This document shows, in pieces, positions 56,389 to 64,000 of a stretch of 64,000 nt of DNA; within the stretch, counting starts at the first letter, position 1, and every line of letters starts with the position of its first letter. A program made the position numbers and the translations under genes. The DNA comes from Hansschlegelia beijingensis (GTDB lineage Bacteria > Pseudomonadota > Alphaproteobacteria > Rhizobiales > Methylopilaceae), in the NCBI RefSeq assembly GCF_014196425.1, contig NZ_JACIDR010000001.1:1054001-1118000 (forward strand), written 5' to 3'. Under the pieces are notes generated by a model. The model was given only the letters and a program-made list of their open reading frames with translations, made no database searches and was not told where the DNA came from.

Positions 56389-56853
56389 ATGCCCCGCACG
56401 GTCGTCACGATCTGCCGGACGTGCCGCCCAGAGGGGCATCCGGACACGTCCGAGCGGCCGGGCGCCGTTCTGGGGCGGGCGGTGCGGGATGCGCTGGCGA
56501 ACGTTCCGACCGAGGCGCGGCTGGAGGTTCGGGCGATCGCCTGCCTGTCCGCCTGCTCGCGCGCCTGTTCGGCCGTCGTCGCGGCTCCGGGCAAGTTCTC
56601 CTATGTGATCGGAGATCTCGAGCCTGTCGACGCCGAGGCGCTGGTCGCTTTCGCGCTGAAACATGCCGAGAGCGCCGACGGAGTTCCGGCGTGGCGCGAC
56701 AGACCCGCCAAAGTCAGAAAAAGCACGATCGCGCGCGTTCCGCCGGCAGGAATCGAGCACGCGCTCGTCGAGGCGGTCGACGAGTCGCCGTCAACCCACG
56801 TCGATGACGTGCAGGAACGAGCCGGAGACGAAATCGCGAACGAGACCGGCTGA
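56389..56853 (+). CDS. DUF1636 family putative metal-binding protein
   Basis: A 154-residue protein matching DUF1636 in layout: an N-terminal CRTC pair in VVTICRTCRPEGHP and a second cysteine cluster in VRAIACLSACSRACSAVVAAP, followed by FSYVIGDLEPVDAEALVAFA. This resembles a thioredoxin-like ferredoxin that could hold an Fe-S cluster or another metal. In this window it is embedded in the cob locus, between cobC and cobB. Function is unknown; metal or redox support for corrin synthesis is inference. An ATG two codons earlier (56383) is also possible. Its last 63 bp overlap the 3' end of cobB on the other strand. Confidence 0.85.
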   Translation: MPRTVVTICRTCRPEGHPDTSERPGAVLGRAVRDALANVPTEARLEVRAIACLSACSRACSAVVAAPGKFSYVIGDLEPVDAEALVAFALKHAESADGVPAWRDRPAKVRKSTIARVPPAGIEHALVEAVDESPSTHVDDVQERAGDEIANETG

Positions 56854-58098
56854 TCCGCCGCCGGGCAACCTGAACAGCGGCGGCCCCTCCTCGCTCACGA
56901 CCGCCGCATAGTGGAACTCGTGGGCCCGGCAGACCGATCCGGCCGCGCCAAGGGGGCCCGGCGCGGCGAGTTCAGCGTGCCGGTAGCCGAGGTGCAGGCG
57001 GCGTTCGGCGAACGAGGTCTCAAGCGCGAGAAGGCCGAGCATCTCGTGCCGGACTCCATCGGCGTCGACCAGCCACTGCCCCAGCGTCATGTAGCCTCCG
57101 CATTCGCCGTAGATCACGGCGCCGGCGTCGCGCGCCGTCATGACGCCTTCGCGGAAGCGGCTCGCGCCGGCGAGGCACCCGGCGTGCAGCTCCGGGTAGC
57201 CCCCCGGCAGAAACACCGCATCCGCCTCAGCGCTCGGAGGCTCGTCGGCGAGCGGCGAGAAAAAGCTGAGCTCCGCGCCCGCCTCCCGCCAGCCCTCCAG
57301 CACATGCGGGTATGCGAAACGGAAGGCGAGGTCCCGCGCCACCGCGATGCGCGAGCCGAGCGGTGGGACGGGCGGCGGAAGGGCCGTGTAGAGCGGCGTC
57401 GGCGGAGCGCTGGCGAGCGACCGCAGCCGGTCCAGGTTCACGTTTCGGGCGACGAGCTCCGCCGCTGTCCGGATCAGGGTCTCGAGTTCTGGCAGTTCCT
57501 CGGCCTGGACAAGGCCGAGATGCCGGGATGGCGCCCGCAGGGCGGCGTTTCGCGGCAGGACGCCCAGCACCTCGACCCCGGCGGAGTCGCACCCTTCGCG
57601 CAGCAGGGCTTCATGCCGAGCGCTCGCCACCCTGTTCAGCACCACGCCGTCGATCGAGGGGCCGGCGGCGAAGTTGCGGAAGCCGGCCGCGACAGCGCCG
57701 ACGGACTGCGCCATCCCTGAGGAGTCGATCACCAGCACCACCGGCGCGCTCAAGGTCGCCGCCACCTCGGCCGCCCCGCCGCGCCCCTCGACGCCGGGCT
57801 CCGCCGCCTGGTCGAACAGGCCCATGACGCCCTCGACCACGAGGATGTCCGCGCCCTGCCCCGCCTCCACGGCGAGCCGCAGGATACGGTCCCGCCGCAT
57901 CGCCCACCCGTCCAGGTTCACCGAGGGGCGGCCTGTGGCCGCCTCGTGGAAGCGCGGATCGATGTAGTCCGGCCCGATCTTGGCGGACGCGACAGCGAGC
58001 CCCGCGTCGCGAAAGGCGCGCAGCAGCCCCAGCGTCAAAATGGTCTTTCCGGAGCCGCTCGAGGGCGCGGCGACCACGAATGTCGGCGCGCCGCTCAT
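56791..58098 (-). CDS. cobB: Hydrogenobyrinic acid a,c-diamide synthase CobB
   Basis: A 435-residue glutamine amidotransferase that amidates the a and c acetate side chains before cobalt insertion. The N-terminal dethiobiotin-synthetase-like domain has VVAAPSSGSGKTILTLGLLR and KIGPDYIDPRFHEAATGRP. The glutaminase domain has VIYGECGGYMTLG with the catalytic Cys and VCRAHEFHYAAV. It overlaps cobA by ATGA. CobB using the metal-free substrate is part of the late-cobalt pathway, which fits with cobN here. Confidence 0.95.
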   Translation of the reverse strand: MSGAPTFVVAAPSSGSGKTILTLGLLRAFRDAGLAVASAKIGPDYIDPRFHEAATGRPSVNLDGWAMRRDRILRLAVEAGQGADILVVEGVMGLFDQAAEPGVEGRGGAAEVAATLSAPVVLVIDSSGMAQSVGAVAAGFRNFAAGPSIDGVVLNRVASARHEALLREGCDSAGVEVLGVLPRNAALRAPSRHLGLVQAEELPELETLIRTAAELVARNVNLDRLRSLASAPPTPLYTALPPPVPPLGSRIAVARDLAFRFAYPHVLEGWREAGAELSFFSPLADEPPSAEADAVFLPGGYPELHAGCLAGASRFREGVMTARDAGAVIYGECGGYMTLGQWLVDADGVRHEMLGLLALETSFAERRLHLGYRHAELAAPGPLGAAGSVCRAHEFHYAAVVSEEGPPLFRLPGGGSAGLVRDFVSGSFLHVIDVG

Positions 58099-58949
58099 GC
58101 GATCGACTCGGCGAACGAGAAGGGGCTGAGGACCGGGGCGAGCGCCACCACCTCGCCCACGACGATCAACGCAGGCGCTTCGGCCCCCTCGGCGTCGCCG
58201 GCCGCCAGCCGTTCCAGCGTGGTGCGGATGACTTTCTGCCGGATGGTGGTGGCGTGGCAGACGATCGCCACCGGTTCTTCCGCCTGCCGGCCGGCGGCGA
58301 GCAGACGCGCGCCGATCTCACGCATCAGGCGGAAGCCCATATAGACGACCAGCACCGGCGACCCGGCCGCCAGCGCGGGCCAGTCGAGTCGCTCCGAGAG
58401 GCCGCCGCCGGCGTCATGCGCTGTGACGAACGTCACGGCCTGGTTGATCTCGCGGTGAGTCACCGGAATCCCGGCGGCGGCCAGACCGCCGACGCCCGCC
58501 GTCACCCCGGACGCGACCCGGAACGGGACGCCGGCGGCGACAAGCGCCTGAGCCTCCTCCGCGCCCCGGCCGAACACATACGGATCGCCGCCCTTCAGGC
58601 GCGCCACGCGTTTGCCCGCTCGCGCCGCCGTGACGAGCAGGCGGGTGATCTCCGGCTGTTTCGGCGAGGGACGGCCGGCGCGCTTGCCGACGAAGCTCAG
58701 TTCGGCGTCCGCGCGGGTGAGCCTCAAAACCTCCTCATTCACCAGCGCATCGAAGAACACGATGTCGGCTTGCGCGAGGGCCCAGGCGGCTTGCAACGTG
58801 AGAAGGCCAAGGTCGCCCGGTCCTGCGCCGACAAGCCAGACGCAGCCGCGCGGGAACGGCGGCATCGCCGCAGCGATCGCGTCAGGGAACGCGACGGACG
58901 CGCGAGGGAGGGTTGCGTGACGCAGATCGGAAGACATGCGGCGGACCAT
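58095..58949 (-). CDS. cobA: Uroporphyrinogen-III C-methyltransferase CobA
   Basis: A 284-residue SAM-dependent enzyme that makes precorrin-2 from uroporphyrinogen III, the first committed step. It has VWLVGAGPGDLGLLTLQAAWA, ARLKGGDPYVFGRGAEEAQAL and SGVTAGVGGLAAAGIPVTHR. It is the stand-alone form without the CysG oxidase/ferrochelatase part. ATG at 58949 is used; the ATG at 58937 (MSSDLRHATL) is equally plausible since neither has a clear ribosome site. It is divergent from cobK. Confidence 0.95.
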   Translation of the reverse strand: MVRRMSSDLRHATLPRASVAFPDAIAAAMPPFPRGCVWLVGAGPGDLGLLTLQAAWALAQADIVFFDALVNEEVLRLTRADAELSFVGKRAGRPSPKQPEITRLLVTAARAGKRVARLKGGDPYVFGRGAEEAQALVAAGVPFRVASGVTAGVGGLAAAGIPVTHREINQAVTFVTAHDAGGGLSERLDWPALAAGSPVLVVYMGFRLMREIGARLLAAGRQAEEPVAIVCHATTIRQKVIRTTLERLAAGDAEGAEAPALIVVGEVVALAPVLSPFSFAESIA

Positions 58950-59030
58950 GACGAGTCACGTCGCGGCGCACAATCCTCCGGGCTGGAACGCGGAGGCTCC
59001 CCGGCCGCGACGCGCGGAGCAGCGCCTCGC

Positions 59031-59774
59031 GTGCTGGTGCTCGGCGGCTCGACCGAGGGCTTCGCCGCGGCCGAGGCGCTGGTGGCGCGCGGCTACGATG
59101 TGGTGACCTCCTTCGCCGGGCGCACGAAGCGGAGGCGCGACCCGCTCGGCGCGAGCCGGGTCGGCGGCTTCGGCGGCGTTGACGGTTTCGCCGCCTATCT
59201 GGCGGTCGAGGACATCGCGCTGGTGGTGGACGCCACGCATCCCTTCGCGTCGCGGATGAAGAGCAACGCCGCCGCGGCCTGTGCGGAGGTCGGCACGCCC
59301 TTGATCCACATCGACCGGCCCCAGTGGACGCGTCAGCCGGGCGATGACTGGCGAGTCGTGCCGGACGCCGCGGCGGCGGCCGAGCTCGCGCCGGCCTCGG
59401 ATGGAGTGTGCTTCGTCACGCTCGGTCGGCAGCATGTGCATTGCTTCGAGCAGCGGCACGATCTCGAGCTTCTGTTCCGCGTCATCGATCCGCCCGAGCA
59501 GCCCTGCCGCCATCCCCGCGCCAGCTTCCTGTTCGATCGCGGGCCGTTCAGCGTCGAGGCCGAGCGCGCCTTGTTCGAGGAGCGGCGCGTGACCTGCCTC
59601 GTCACCAAGAACAGCGGGTCCTCGGCCGCGGAGGCCAAGCTCACCGTAGCCCGCGAGCGCGGCGTGCCGGTGATCATCGTCGATCGCCCCGCGCCCGTGG
59701 ACGGACAGGTGTTCGCGACTGTCGATGAGGCCGTGGCGGCGGTCGCCAAGACGCTTGGTGCCCCGAGGGCGTGA
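59031..59774 (+). CDS. cobK: Precorrin-6A reductase CobK
   Basis: A 247-residue NADPH-dependent reductase turning precorrin-6A into precorrin-6B. The nucleotide-binding LVLGGSTEGFAAAEALVARG begins almost at the start. VVDATHPFASRMKSNAAAAC, FVTLGRQHVHCFEQ and CLVTKNSGSSAAEAKLTVAR are family signatures. I use the GTG at 59031, which has GGAG upstream. A GTG at 58917 in the same frame would overlap cobA and give an unsupported N-terminus. It is followed by cobL and cobM. Confidence 0.92.
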   Translation: MLVLGGSTEGFAAAEALVARGYDVVTSFAGRTKRRRDPLGASRVGGFGGVDGFAAYLAVEDIALVVDATHPFASRMKSNAAAACAEVGTPLIHIDRPQWTRQPGDDWRVVPDAAAAAELAPASDGVCFVTLGRQHVHCFEQRHDLELLFRVIDPPEQPCRHPRASFLFDRGPFSVEAERALFEERRVTCLVTKNSGSSAAEAKLTVARERGVPVIIVDRPAPVDGQVFATVDEAVAAVAKTLGAPRA

Positions 59775-59809
59775 TAGCTTGCGGAGGTTCCGCCGCCTTG
59801 GAATCGCCG

Positions 59810-61060
59810 ATGACCGCCGCCGCCCCCGCCGAACATCCCGCCGTCGCCCGCTGGCTGACCGTCATCGGCGTCGGCGAAGACGGGGCGGCGGCCCTCACTT
59901 GCGAAGCGCTGTCCGCGCTCCGGAAGGCCGAACTGGTCGTCGGGGGGGCGCGTCACCTCGCTCTGCTGCCCGCCGATCTCGCCCCGGCGGCGGAACGGCG
60001 GGCTTGGCCATCGCCGATGCTGCCGTTCCTCGATGAGATCGCGGGCTGGCGCGGCCGGCGGGTCGCGGTGCTCGCGAGCGGGGATCCGCTTCTGTACGGG
60101 GTTGCGGCGACGCTGCTCGGGCGTTTCGACCGGTCCGAGGTGACGGTGCTGCCGGCTGTGTCGGCCTACCAGCTCGCCTGCGCGGCGATGCTCTGGCCTG
60201 TGGCCGAAACGCAGCTCGTCTCGGCCTGCGGGCGGCCCATCGAGACGCTATCCCTCGCGCTGCACCATGGCGCGCGCATCGTGCTTTTCTCCGCCGACGG
60301 CTCGACGCCCTCGGCGGCGGCCGCGCTGCTCGCGGCGCAGGGCTATGGCGGGAGCCGGGTGACGGTGCTGGAGCGGCTCGGATCGCCAGACGCCGCGGCC
60401 ACCGCCACCACTGCGAACGACATGGGGGAGCGGCGCTTCCACGCGCTCAACGCCGTCGCGATCGAAGCGGTCGCGGAGCCGGAAACGAAGGTTTTTCCGA
60501 GAACGCCCGGTCTGGCTGACGACGCCTTCGACAATGACGGCCAGATCACGCGCCGCGAAATTCGAGCCGTCACGCTCGCCCGGCTGGCCCCGATTCCGGG
60601 AGCGCTGCTCTGGGACGTCGGCGCCGGCTCGGGCTCCATCGGGATCGAATGGATGCGCGCTGCCGCGGGCGCGAGGGCGGTCGGCCTCGAACCCCGCCCG
60701 GACCGCGCGGCGCGCGCGAGAGAGAACGCCCGCCGGTTGGGCGTCCCGGGCCTGGAGATCCGGGAGCAGCGGGCGCCCGAAGGTCTTGAGGGCCTGCCGG
60801 CGCCGGACGCCGTCTTTCTCGGCGGAGGCGCAGGCGCCGAGGGGGTGATCGAGATCTGCTGGGAGGCCCTCAGGCCGGGAGGCCGGCTTGTCGCGAACGC
60901 CGTCACGCTCGAGACCGAGGCTCGGCTCGTCGCGGCTCACCGCAGGCTCGGCGGCGAGCTCGTCCGGATCGAGGCGTCCTATGCGGGCGCGGTCGGCGGG
61001 ATGACCGGGTGGCGTCCAGCCATGCCGGTGACCCAATTCGCCGCCGTGAAGCCGCGTTGA
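59810..61060 (+). CDS. cobL: Precorrin-6Y C5,15-methyltransferase (decarboxylating) CobL
   Basis: A 416-residue fusion enzyme. The N-terminal tetrapyrrole methylase domain (about 1-200, LTVIGVGEDGAAALTCEAL; AVLASGDPLLYGVAATLLGRF) methylates C5. The C-terminal CbiT-like domain (about 230-410, LLWDVGAGSGSIGIEWMRAA) methylates C15 and decarboxylates the side chain. The order matches CobL. The ATG at 59810 gives MTAAAPAEHP; a GTG at 59771 overlapping the cobK stop would add 13 residues. cobM starts 4 bp after its stop. Confidence 0.95.
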   Translation: MTAAAPAEHPAVARWLTVIGVGEDGAAALTCEALSALRKAELVVGGARHLALLPADLAPAAERRAWPSPMLPFLDEIAGWRGRRVAVLASGDPLLYGVAATLLGRFDRSEVTVLPAVSAYQLACAAMLWPVAETQLVSACGRPIETLSLALHHGARIVLFSADGSTPSAAAALLAAQGYGGSRVTVLERLGSPDAAATATTANDMGERRFHALNAVAIEAVAEPETKVFPRTPGLADDAFDNDGQITRREIRAVTLARLAPIPGALLWDVGAGSGSIGIEWMRAAAGARAVGLEPRPDRAARARENARRLGVPGLEIREQRAPEGLEGLPAPDAVFLGGGAGAEGVIEICWEALRPGGRLVANAVTLETEARLVAAHRRLGGELVRIEASYAGAVGGMTGWRPAMPVTQFAAVKPR

Positions 61061-61064
61061 CGCC

Positions 61065-61823
61065 ATGACCGTGTACTTCATCGGCGCCGGACCCGGCGAC
61101 CCGGATCTCATCACGGTGCGAGGGCGCGATCTGATCGCGCGCTGCCCGGTCTGCCTCTACGCCGGCTCCCTTGTGCCGGCGGCCGTCGTCGCCTGCGCGC
61201 CTGCGGGTTCGCGCGTCGTGGACACCGCGGGCATGTCGCTTGAGGAAATCGTCTCGGAGTTCGAGCGCGCCGACACAGCCGGGCTCGACGTCGCGCGCGT
61301 TCATTCCGGCGATCCGTCGATCTATGGCGCGACCGCCGAGCAGTTCGCGGCGCTGCGGAAGCGCGACATCCCGTTCGAGATCGTGCCGGGGGTGCCGGCC
61401 TTTGCCGCCGCAGCCGCGCGTCTCGGCGTCGAGCTGACGGTTCCTGAGATCGCGCAGACCATCATTCTGAGCCGCCTCTCGGGCCGCGCGTCACGCATGC
61501 CCGAGACGGAAACACTCGAGATCATAGCGGCTTCGCGCGGAACCCTCGTGCTGCATCTCGCCGCCCGGCAACTTCCACGGATCGTCGAGGAGCTGACGCC
61601 GCTTTACGGTCCGGACTGTCCGGCTGCGCTGGTTGCGCGCGCGACCTGGCCGGACGAAGCCATCGCGCGCGGGACGCTCGGCACGATCGTCGCCGAAGCC
61701 GCTCCCCTCGGCGTCGAGCGCACCGCGCTGGTGATCGTCGGTCATGCTCTCAACGGCGTTTCATCAGCAAAAAGCGCGCTTTACGACGAGCGGTACGACC
61801 GGCATCTGAAGCCGCGCGAATAG
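61065..61823 (+). CDS. cobM: Precorrin-4 C11-methyltransferase CobM
   Basis: A 252-residue SAM-dependent methylase acting on C11. Motifs: VYFIGAGPGDPDLITVRGRD, CLYAGSLVPAAVV, VARVHSGDPSIYGATAEQ and EIVPGVPAFAAAAARLGVEL. It is the last gene of cobK-cobL-cobM. It ends 11 bp before the cbiD stop, tail-to-tail with no visible terminator. Confidence 0.96.
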   Translation: MTVYFIGAGPGDPDLITVRGRDLIARCPVCLYAGSLVPAAVVACAPAGSRVVDTAGMSLEEIVSEFERADTAGLDVARVHSGDPSIYGATAEQFAALRKRDIPFEIVPGVPAFAAAAARLGVELTVPEIAQTIILSRLSGRASRMPETETLEIIAASRGTLVLHLAARQLPRIVEELTPLYGPDCPAALVARATWPDEAIARGTLGTIVAEAAPLGVERTALVIVGHALNGVSSAKSALYDERYDRHLKPRE

Positions 61824-61834
61824 ACGTCGCTCGC

Positions 61835-62932
61835 CTATCCGGCGCGGCCGACGATGTTCCCTTCACGGTCGATGGCCAGCACCTCGATCGCGACCTCCGA
61901 TCCCCTCAGGGCTGTCTTCGCCGCCTCGCGGGCTCGCTCCGCGACAGCGTCTCCGAGCCCCACTTCGTGGCCGAGCCGCAGCGCGGCGAGCCCGGTCGGC
62001 GCGGCGGCGATGCCGGCGACGACGTCGCGACCGGCGCCACGTTCCTCCGCCAGCCGCGCGAGCGCGGCGAGGTCCACCTGGCTCCGTCCGGAGTGCAGAT
62101 CGAGCGCCCCTGCGGCGAGCTTGGACATCTTTGCGAACCCGCCCGCGATGGTGAGCTTCGGCACCGGATGGCTGCGGAGGTATTTGAGAAGCCCTCCGGC
62201 GAAGTCGCCCATGTCGATGATGGCGGTGTCCGGCAGGCCGTAAAGCCGCTTCAAGGCCGTCTCGGAGGTCGCCCCGACGCTCGCGCCGATATGCGGGTAG
62301 CCCGCCGCCCGCGCCACGTCGACGCCGCGATGGATCGAATGAATCCAGGCGGAGCAGGAGTAAGGCACCACGACACCCGTGGTGCCGAGCACCGAAAGCC
62401 CGCCCACGATGCCGAGCCGCGGGTTCCAGGTCTTGAGCGCCAGAGCCGCGCCGTCGCGGATCGAGATCTCGACCTCCGCGTCCCCTGTGGCCCCCTCGGC
62501 GGCCGCCACTTCAGCGATGGCCGCGCGCATCATCTCACGCGGCATGGGATTGATCGCCGGCTCGCCGGGCGGCAGGGGCAGTCCGGGCAGGGTCACTGTC
62601 CCGACCCCCTCGCCCGCGCGGAACACCACGCCGGTTCCCGGCGGAAGCAGGCGCACCCGCGACATGACCAGCGCGCCATGCGTCACGTCCGGATCGTCGC
62701 CGGCGTCCTTGATGACGCCCGCTCGCGCGTAATCGACGCCCTGCTCTTCCATGGCGAGGGCGAAGGCCGGCTGCTCGCCGCGTGGAAGCGTGATCTGCAC
62801 GGGGTCCGGGAAAGATCCCGTCAGCAGAGCCGTGTAGGCGGCCTTGGTCGCCGCGGTGGCGCAGGCGCCGGTCGTCCAGCCGCGGCGGAGCGGTCGGCCG
62901 TCGTCCTGCGGAGCGTCGAGCGGGTCTTCCAT
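61835..62932 (-). CDS. cbiD: Cobalt-precorrin-5B C1-methyltransferase CbiD
   Basis: A 365-residue protein with the CbiD signatures LRRGWTTGACATAATKAAY, AGVIKDAGDDPDVTHGALV, GVGTVTLPGLPLPPGEPAIN and AGGFAKMSKLAAGALDLHS. CbiD methylates C1 in the anaerobic, cobalt-early pathway. Here it sits with aerobic-pathway genes and no cobF is seen, so it may supply the C1 methylation in place of CobF; this is inference. It starts 9 bp after the cobJ stop and is probably co-transcribed with it. Confidence 0.95.
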   Translation of the reverse strand: MEDPLDAPQDDGRPLRRGWTTGACATAATKAAYTALLTGSFPDPVQITLPRGEQPAFALAMEEQGVDYARAGVIKDAGDDPDVTHGALVMSRVRLLPPGTGVVFRAGEGVGTVTLPGLPLPPGEPAINPMPREMMRAAIAEVAAAEGATGDAEVEISIRDGAALALKTWNPRLGIVGGLSVLGTTGVVVPYSCSAWIHSIHRGVDVARAAGYPHIGASVGATSETALKRLYGLPDTAIIDMGDFAGGLLKYLRSHPVPKLTIAGGFAKMSKLAAGALDLHSGRSQVDLAALARLAEERGAGRDVVAGIAAAPTGLAALRLGHEVGLGDAVAERAREAAKTALRGSEVAIEVLAIDREGNIVGRAG

Positions 62933-62941
62933 CCCGGCACC

Positions 62942-64000
62942 CTACAGCGCCAGTGGCTCCTGCGTCTCTGACGCTGGCGCGGCCTCGTAGACGCGGGGCG
63001 TGAACATCCAGGGCCGTCCGTCGGCGCGCGCGAACACGCGGCTGCGCGACGATCCGACAAGCACGAGGGTGCGCATGTCCACGTCGTTCGGGTCGAGCGC
63101 GCCGAGCGTGATGATCGTCAGGCTCTCGCCCTCCCGCCCGACGTTGCGGGCGAGCGCCACGACGGTCTCGGGCGCGCGATGCCGCCTGAGCACGTCGAGC
63201 GCGGCCTCGAACTGCGGCTGGCGGCTGCGTGAGGTCGGATTGTAGAGGGCGAGGACGAAATCCGCGCGCGCTGCGGCTTCGAGCCTCTTCGCGATGATTT
63301 CCCAGGGCTTGAGAAGGTTCGACAACGAGATCACTGCGAAATCGTGGCCGAGCGGCGCGCCGAGCCGGGCCGCGGCGGCCTGCATGGCCGACACGCCGGG
63401 CGCCACCTCGACGGTGACGTTCGGCCAGCGCGCGGGCTCTGCGGCGAGCGCCTCCATGACGGCCGCCGCCATGCCGAAGATGCCGGCGTCGCCGGAGGAG
63501 ACGACCGCCACCTCCCGGCCCTGTCCGGCGAGCACCAGCGCGGCCCGGGCCCGCTCGATCTCCACCCGATTGTCGGAGCCATGCCGGCGCTGGCCGGGCC
63601 TCTCCGGGACCATGGCGAGATAGACCTCGTAACCGACGAGATCGCTGGCGCGGTCGAGCGCGGCCGAAGCTTCCGGCGTCAGCCAGTCGCGCTCGCCCGG
63701 CCCCAATCCGACCACCGTCACGCGGCCCAGCGCGCGCCCGAAGGCGTCCGGCGAAACCGGCTCCGCGAACCGATGAATCCGCAGCCCCGGCTCACCGTGG
63801 AGAAGTTCGCCCTGCTCGATCCGCGACGCGACGACGCGGAGCGGGATGCCCCGCTCCGCAAGCCGCTCCACGAACCTGTGGTGGATCGGAGCGCCTTCCG
63901 GGGCCGTGGCGAGCGCCAGCGCCTCCGGCGCGATCTCAAGCCTCGCAAGCGCTTCGTCGAGACGCACAAGCGTGGCTTCGTCGGGCCTGTTGAATTCGGC
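62942..64000 (-). CDS. cobJ: Precorrin-3B C17-methyltransferase CobJ with CobE/CbiG-like N-terminal extension, partial
   Basis: The frame stays open to the right edge, so the N-terminus is missing. The methylase domain covers roughly the last 250 residues: VTVVGLGPGERDWLTPEAS, VSSGDAGIFGMAAAVMEAL, VAPGVSAMQAAAARLG, VISLSNLLKPWEIIAKRL and VLALYNPTSRSRQPQFEAAL, all diagnostic for CobJ ring contraction and C17 methylation. Before it lie at least 100 residues not needed for CobJ, including DEALARLEIAPEALALATAP and GIPLRVVASRIEQGELL, which resemble the CobE/CbiG C-terminal domain. A GTG at 63967 could in principle be a start, but the open frame and domain-like content beyond it argue for a longer fusion. 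cbiD follows 9 bp later. Confidence 0.88.
   Translation of the reverse strand, partial: AEFNRPDEATLVRLDEALARLEIAPEALALATAPEGAPIHHRFVERLAERGIPLRVVASRIEQGELLHGEPGLRIHRFAEPVSPDAFGRALGRVTVVGLGPGERDWLTPEASAALDRASDLVGYEVYLAMVPERPGQRRHGSDNRVEIERARAALVLAGQGREVAVVSSGDAGIFGMAAAVMEALAAEPARWPNVTVEVAPGVSAMQAAAARLGAPLGHDFAVISLSNLLKPWEIIAKRLEAAARADFVLALYNPTSRSRQPQFEAALDVLRRHRAPETVVALARNVGREGESLTIITLGALDPNDVDMRTLVLVGSSRSRVFARADGRPWMFTPRVYEAAPASETQEPLAL

Noticed and set aside
55184-56389. 401-residue plus-strand open frame opposite cobD and cobC
   Set aside because: It runs through the coding sequence of cobC and into the divergent promoter, with no motif or ribosome site.
58080-59030. 317-codon upstream extension of the cobK reading frame
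   Set aside because: This part is antisense to cobA. The CobK family N-terminus begins at the nucleotide-binding motif just after 59031, and a ribosome site fits there.

Overview
The window is a dense, GC-rich chromosomal segment of an alphaproteobacterium, most likely of the Hyphomicrobiales (Rhizobiales). Three things point there: the pdhA-pdhB-pdhC order with a lipoyl domain on the E1 beta subunit, the Omp25-like and porin_2-type outer membrane proteins, and the aerobic-type cobalamin genes. The genus cannot be named from the sequence. I see no insertion sequence, prophage, integrase, CRISPR array or replication origin, and base composition looks even throughout.

Positions 1-16,000 hold housekeeping genes: a partial Old Yellow Enzyme, a GGEEF diguanylate cyclase, a DEAD-box helicase, parE, an HSL-type esterase, mazG, then a tightly overlapping minus-strand run dac-tmk-holB-metG-tatD-MBL hydrolase, and rlpA. 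A tRNA-Ser(UGA) with a recognisable promoter lies at 16.28 kb, followed by an Omp25-like barrel, a nitronate monooxygenase and lipA. From 19.8 to 26.8 kb is the pyruvate dehydrogenase operon (ftsB, pdhA, pdhB, pdhC, then a tautomerase and a nucleoside deoxyribosyltransferase, then lpdA). From 26.8 to 38.1 kb are a K+/H+ antiporter, era-rnc-lepB-acpS-pdxJ-rsh-rpoZ, a NYN-domain/uracil-DNA glycosylase pair, smpB and dapA. A Slt-type lytic transglycosylase, two porins and an omega-aminotransferase follow.

The last 18 kb is a large cobalamin (B12) locus. A well-formed cobalamin riboswitch precedes cbtB-cbtA-cobP-cobW-cobN-cobO-cobQ, covering cobalt uptake, insertion, adenosylation and amidation. 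Around it lie cobD-cobC, a DUF1636 metal-protein gene, cobB-cobA, cobK-cobL-cobM and cbiD-cobJ in alternating orientations. The gene set is the aerobic pathway (CobN, CobK, CobL, CobM, CobJ), but it carries CbiD, the C1-methyltransferase of the anaerobic pathway, and CobJ has a CobE/CbiG-like extension running off the right edge. cobH, cobI, cobG/cobZ, cobF and cobS/cobT are not in the window.

The most unusual observations are a D-Ala-D-Ala carboxypeptidase homologue that has lost two of its three catalytic motifs (SMAT for SxxK, SGG for SxN), the chimeric cobalamin pathway with the CobE-like/CobJ fusion, the uncharacterised DUF1636 gene inside the cob locus, and a run of histidine-rich putative cobalt-handling proteins directly under riboswitch control.
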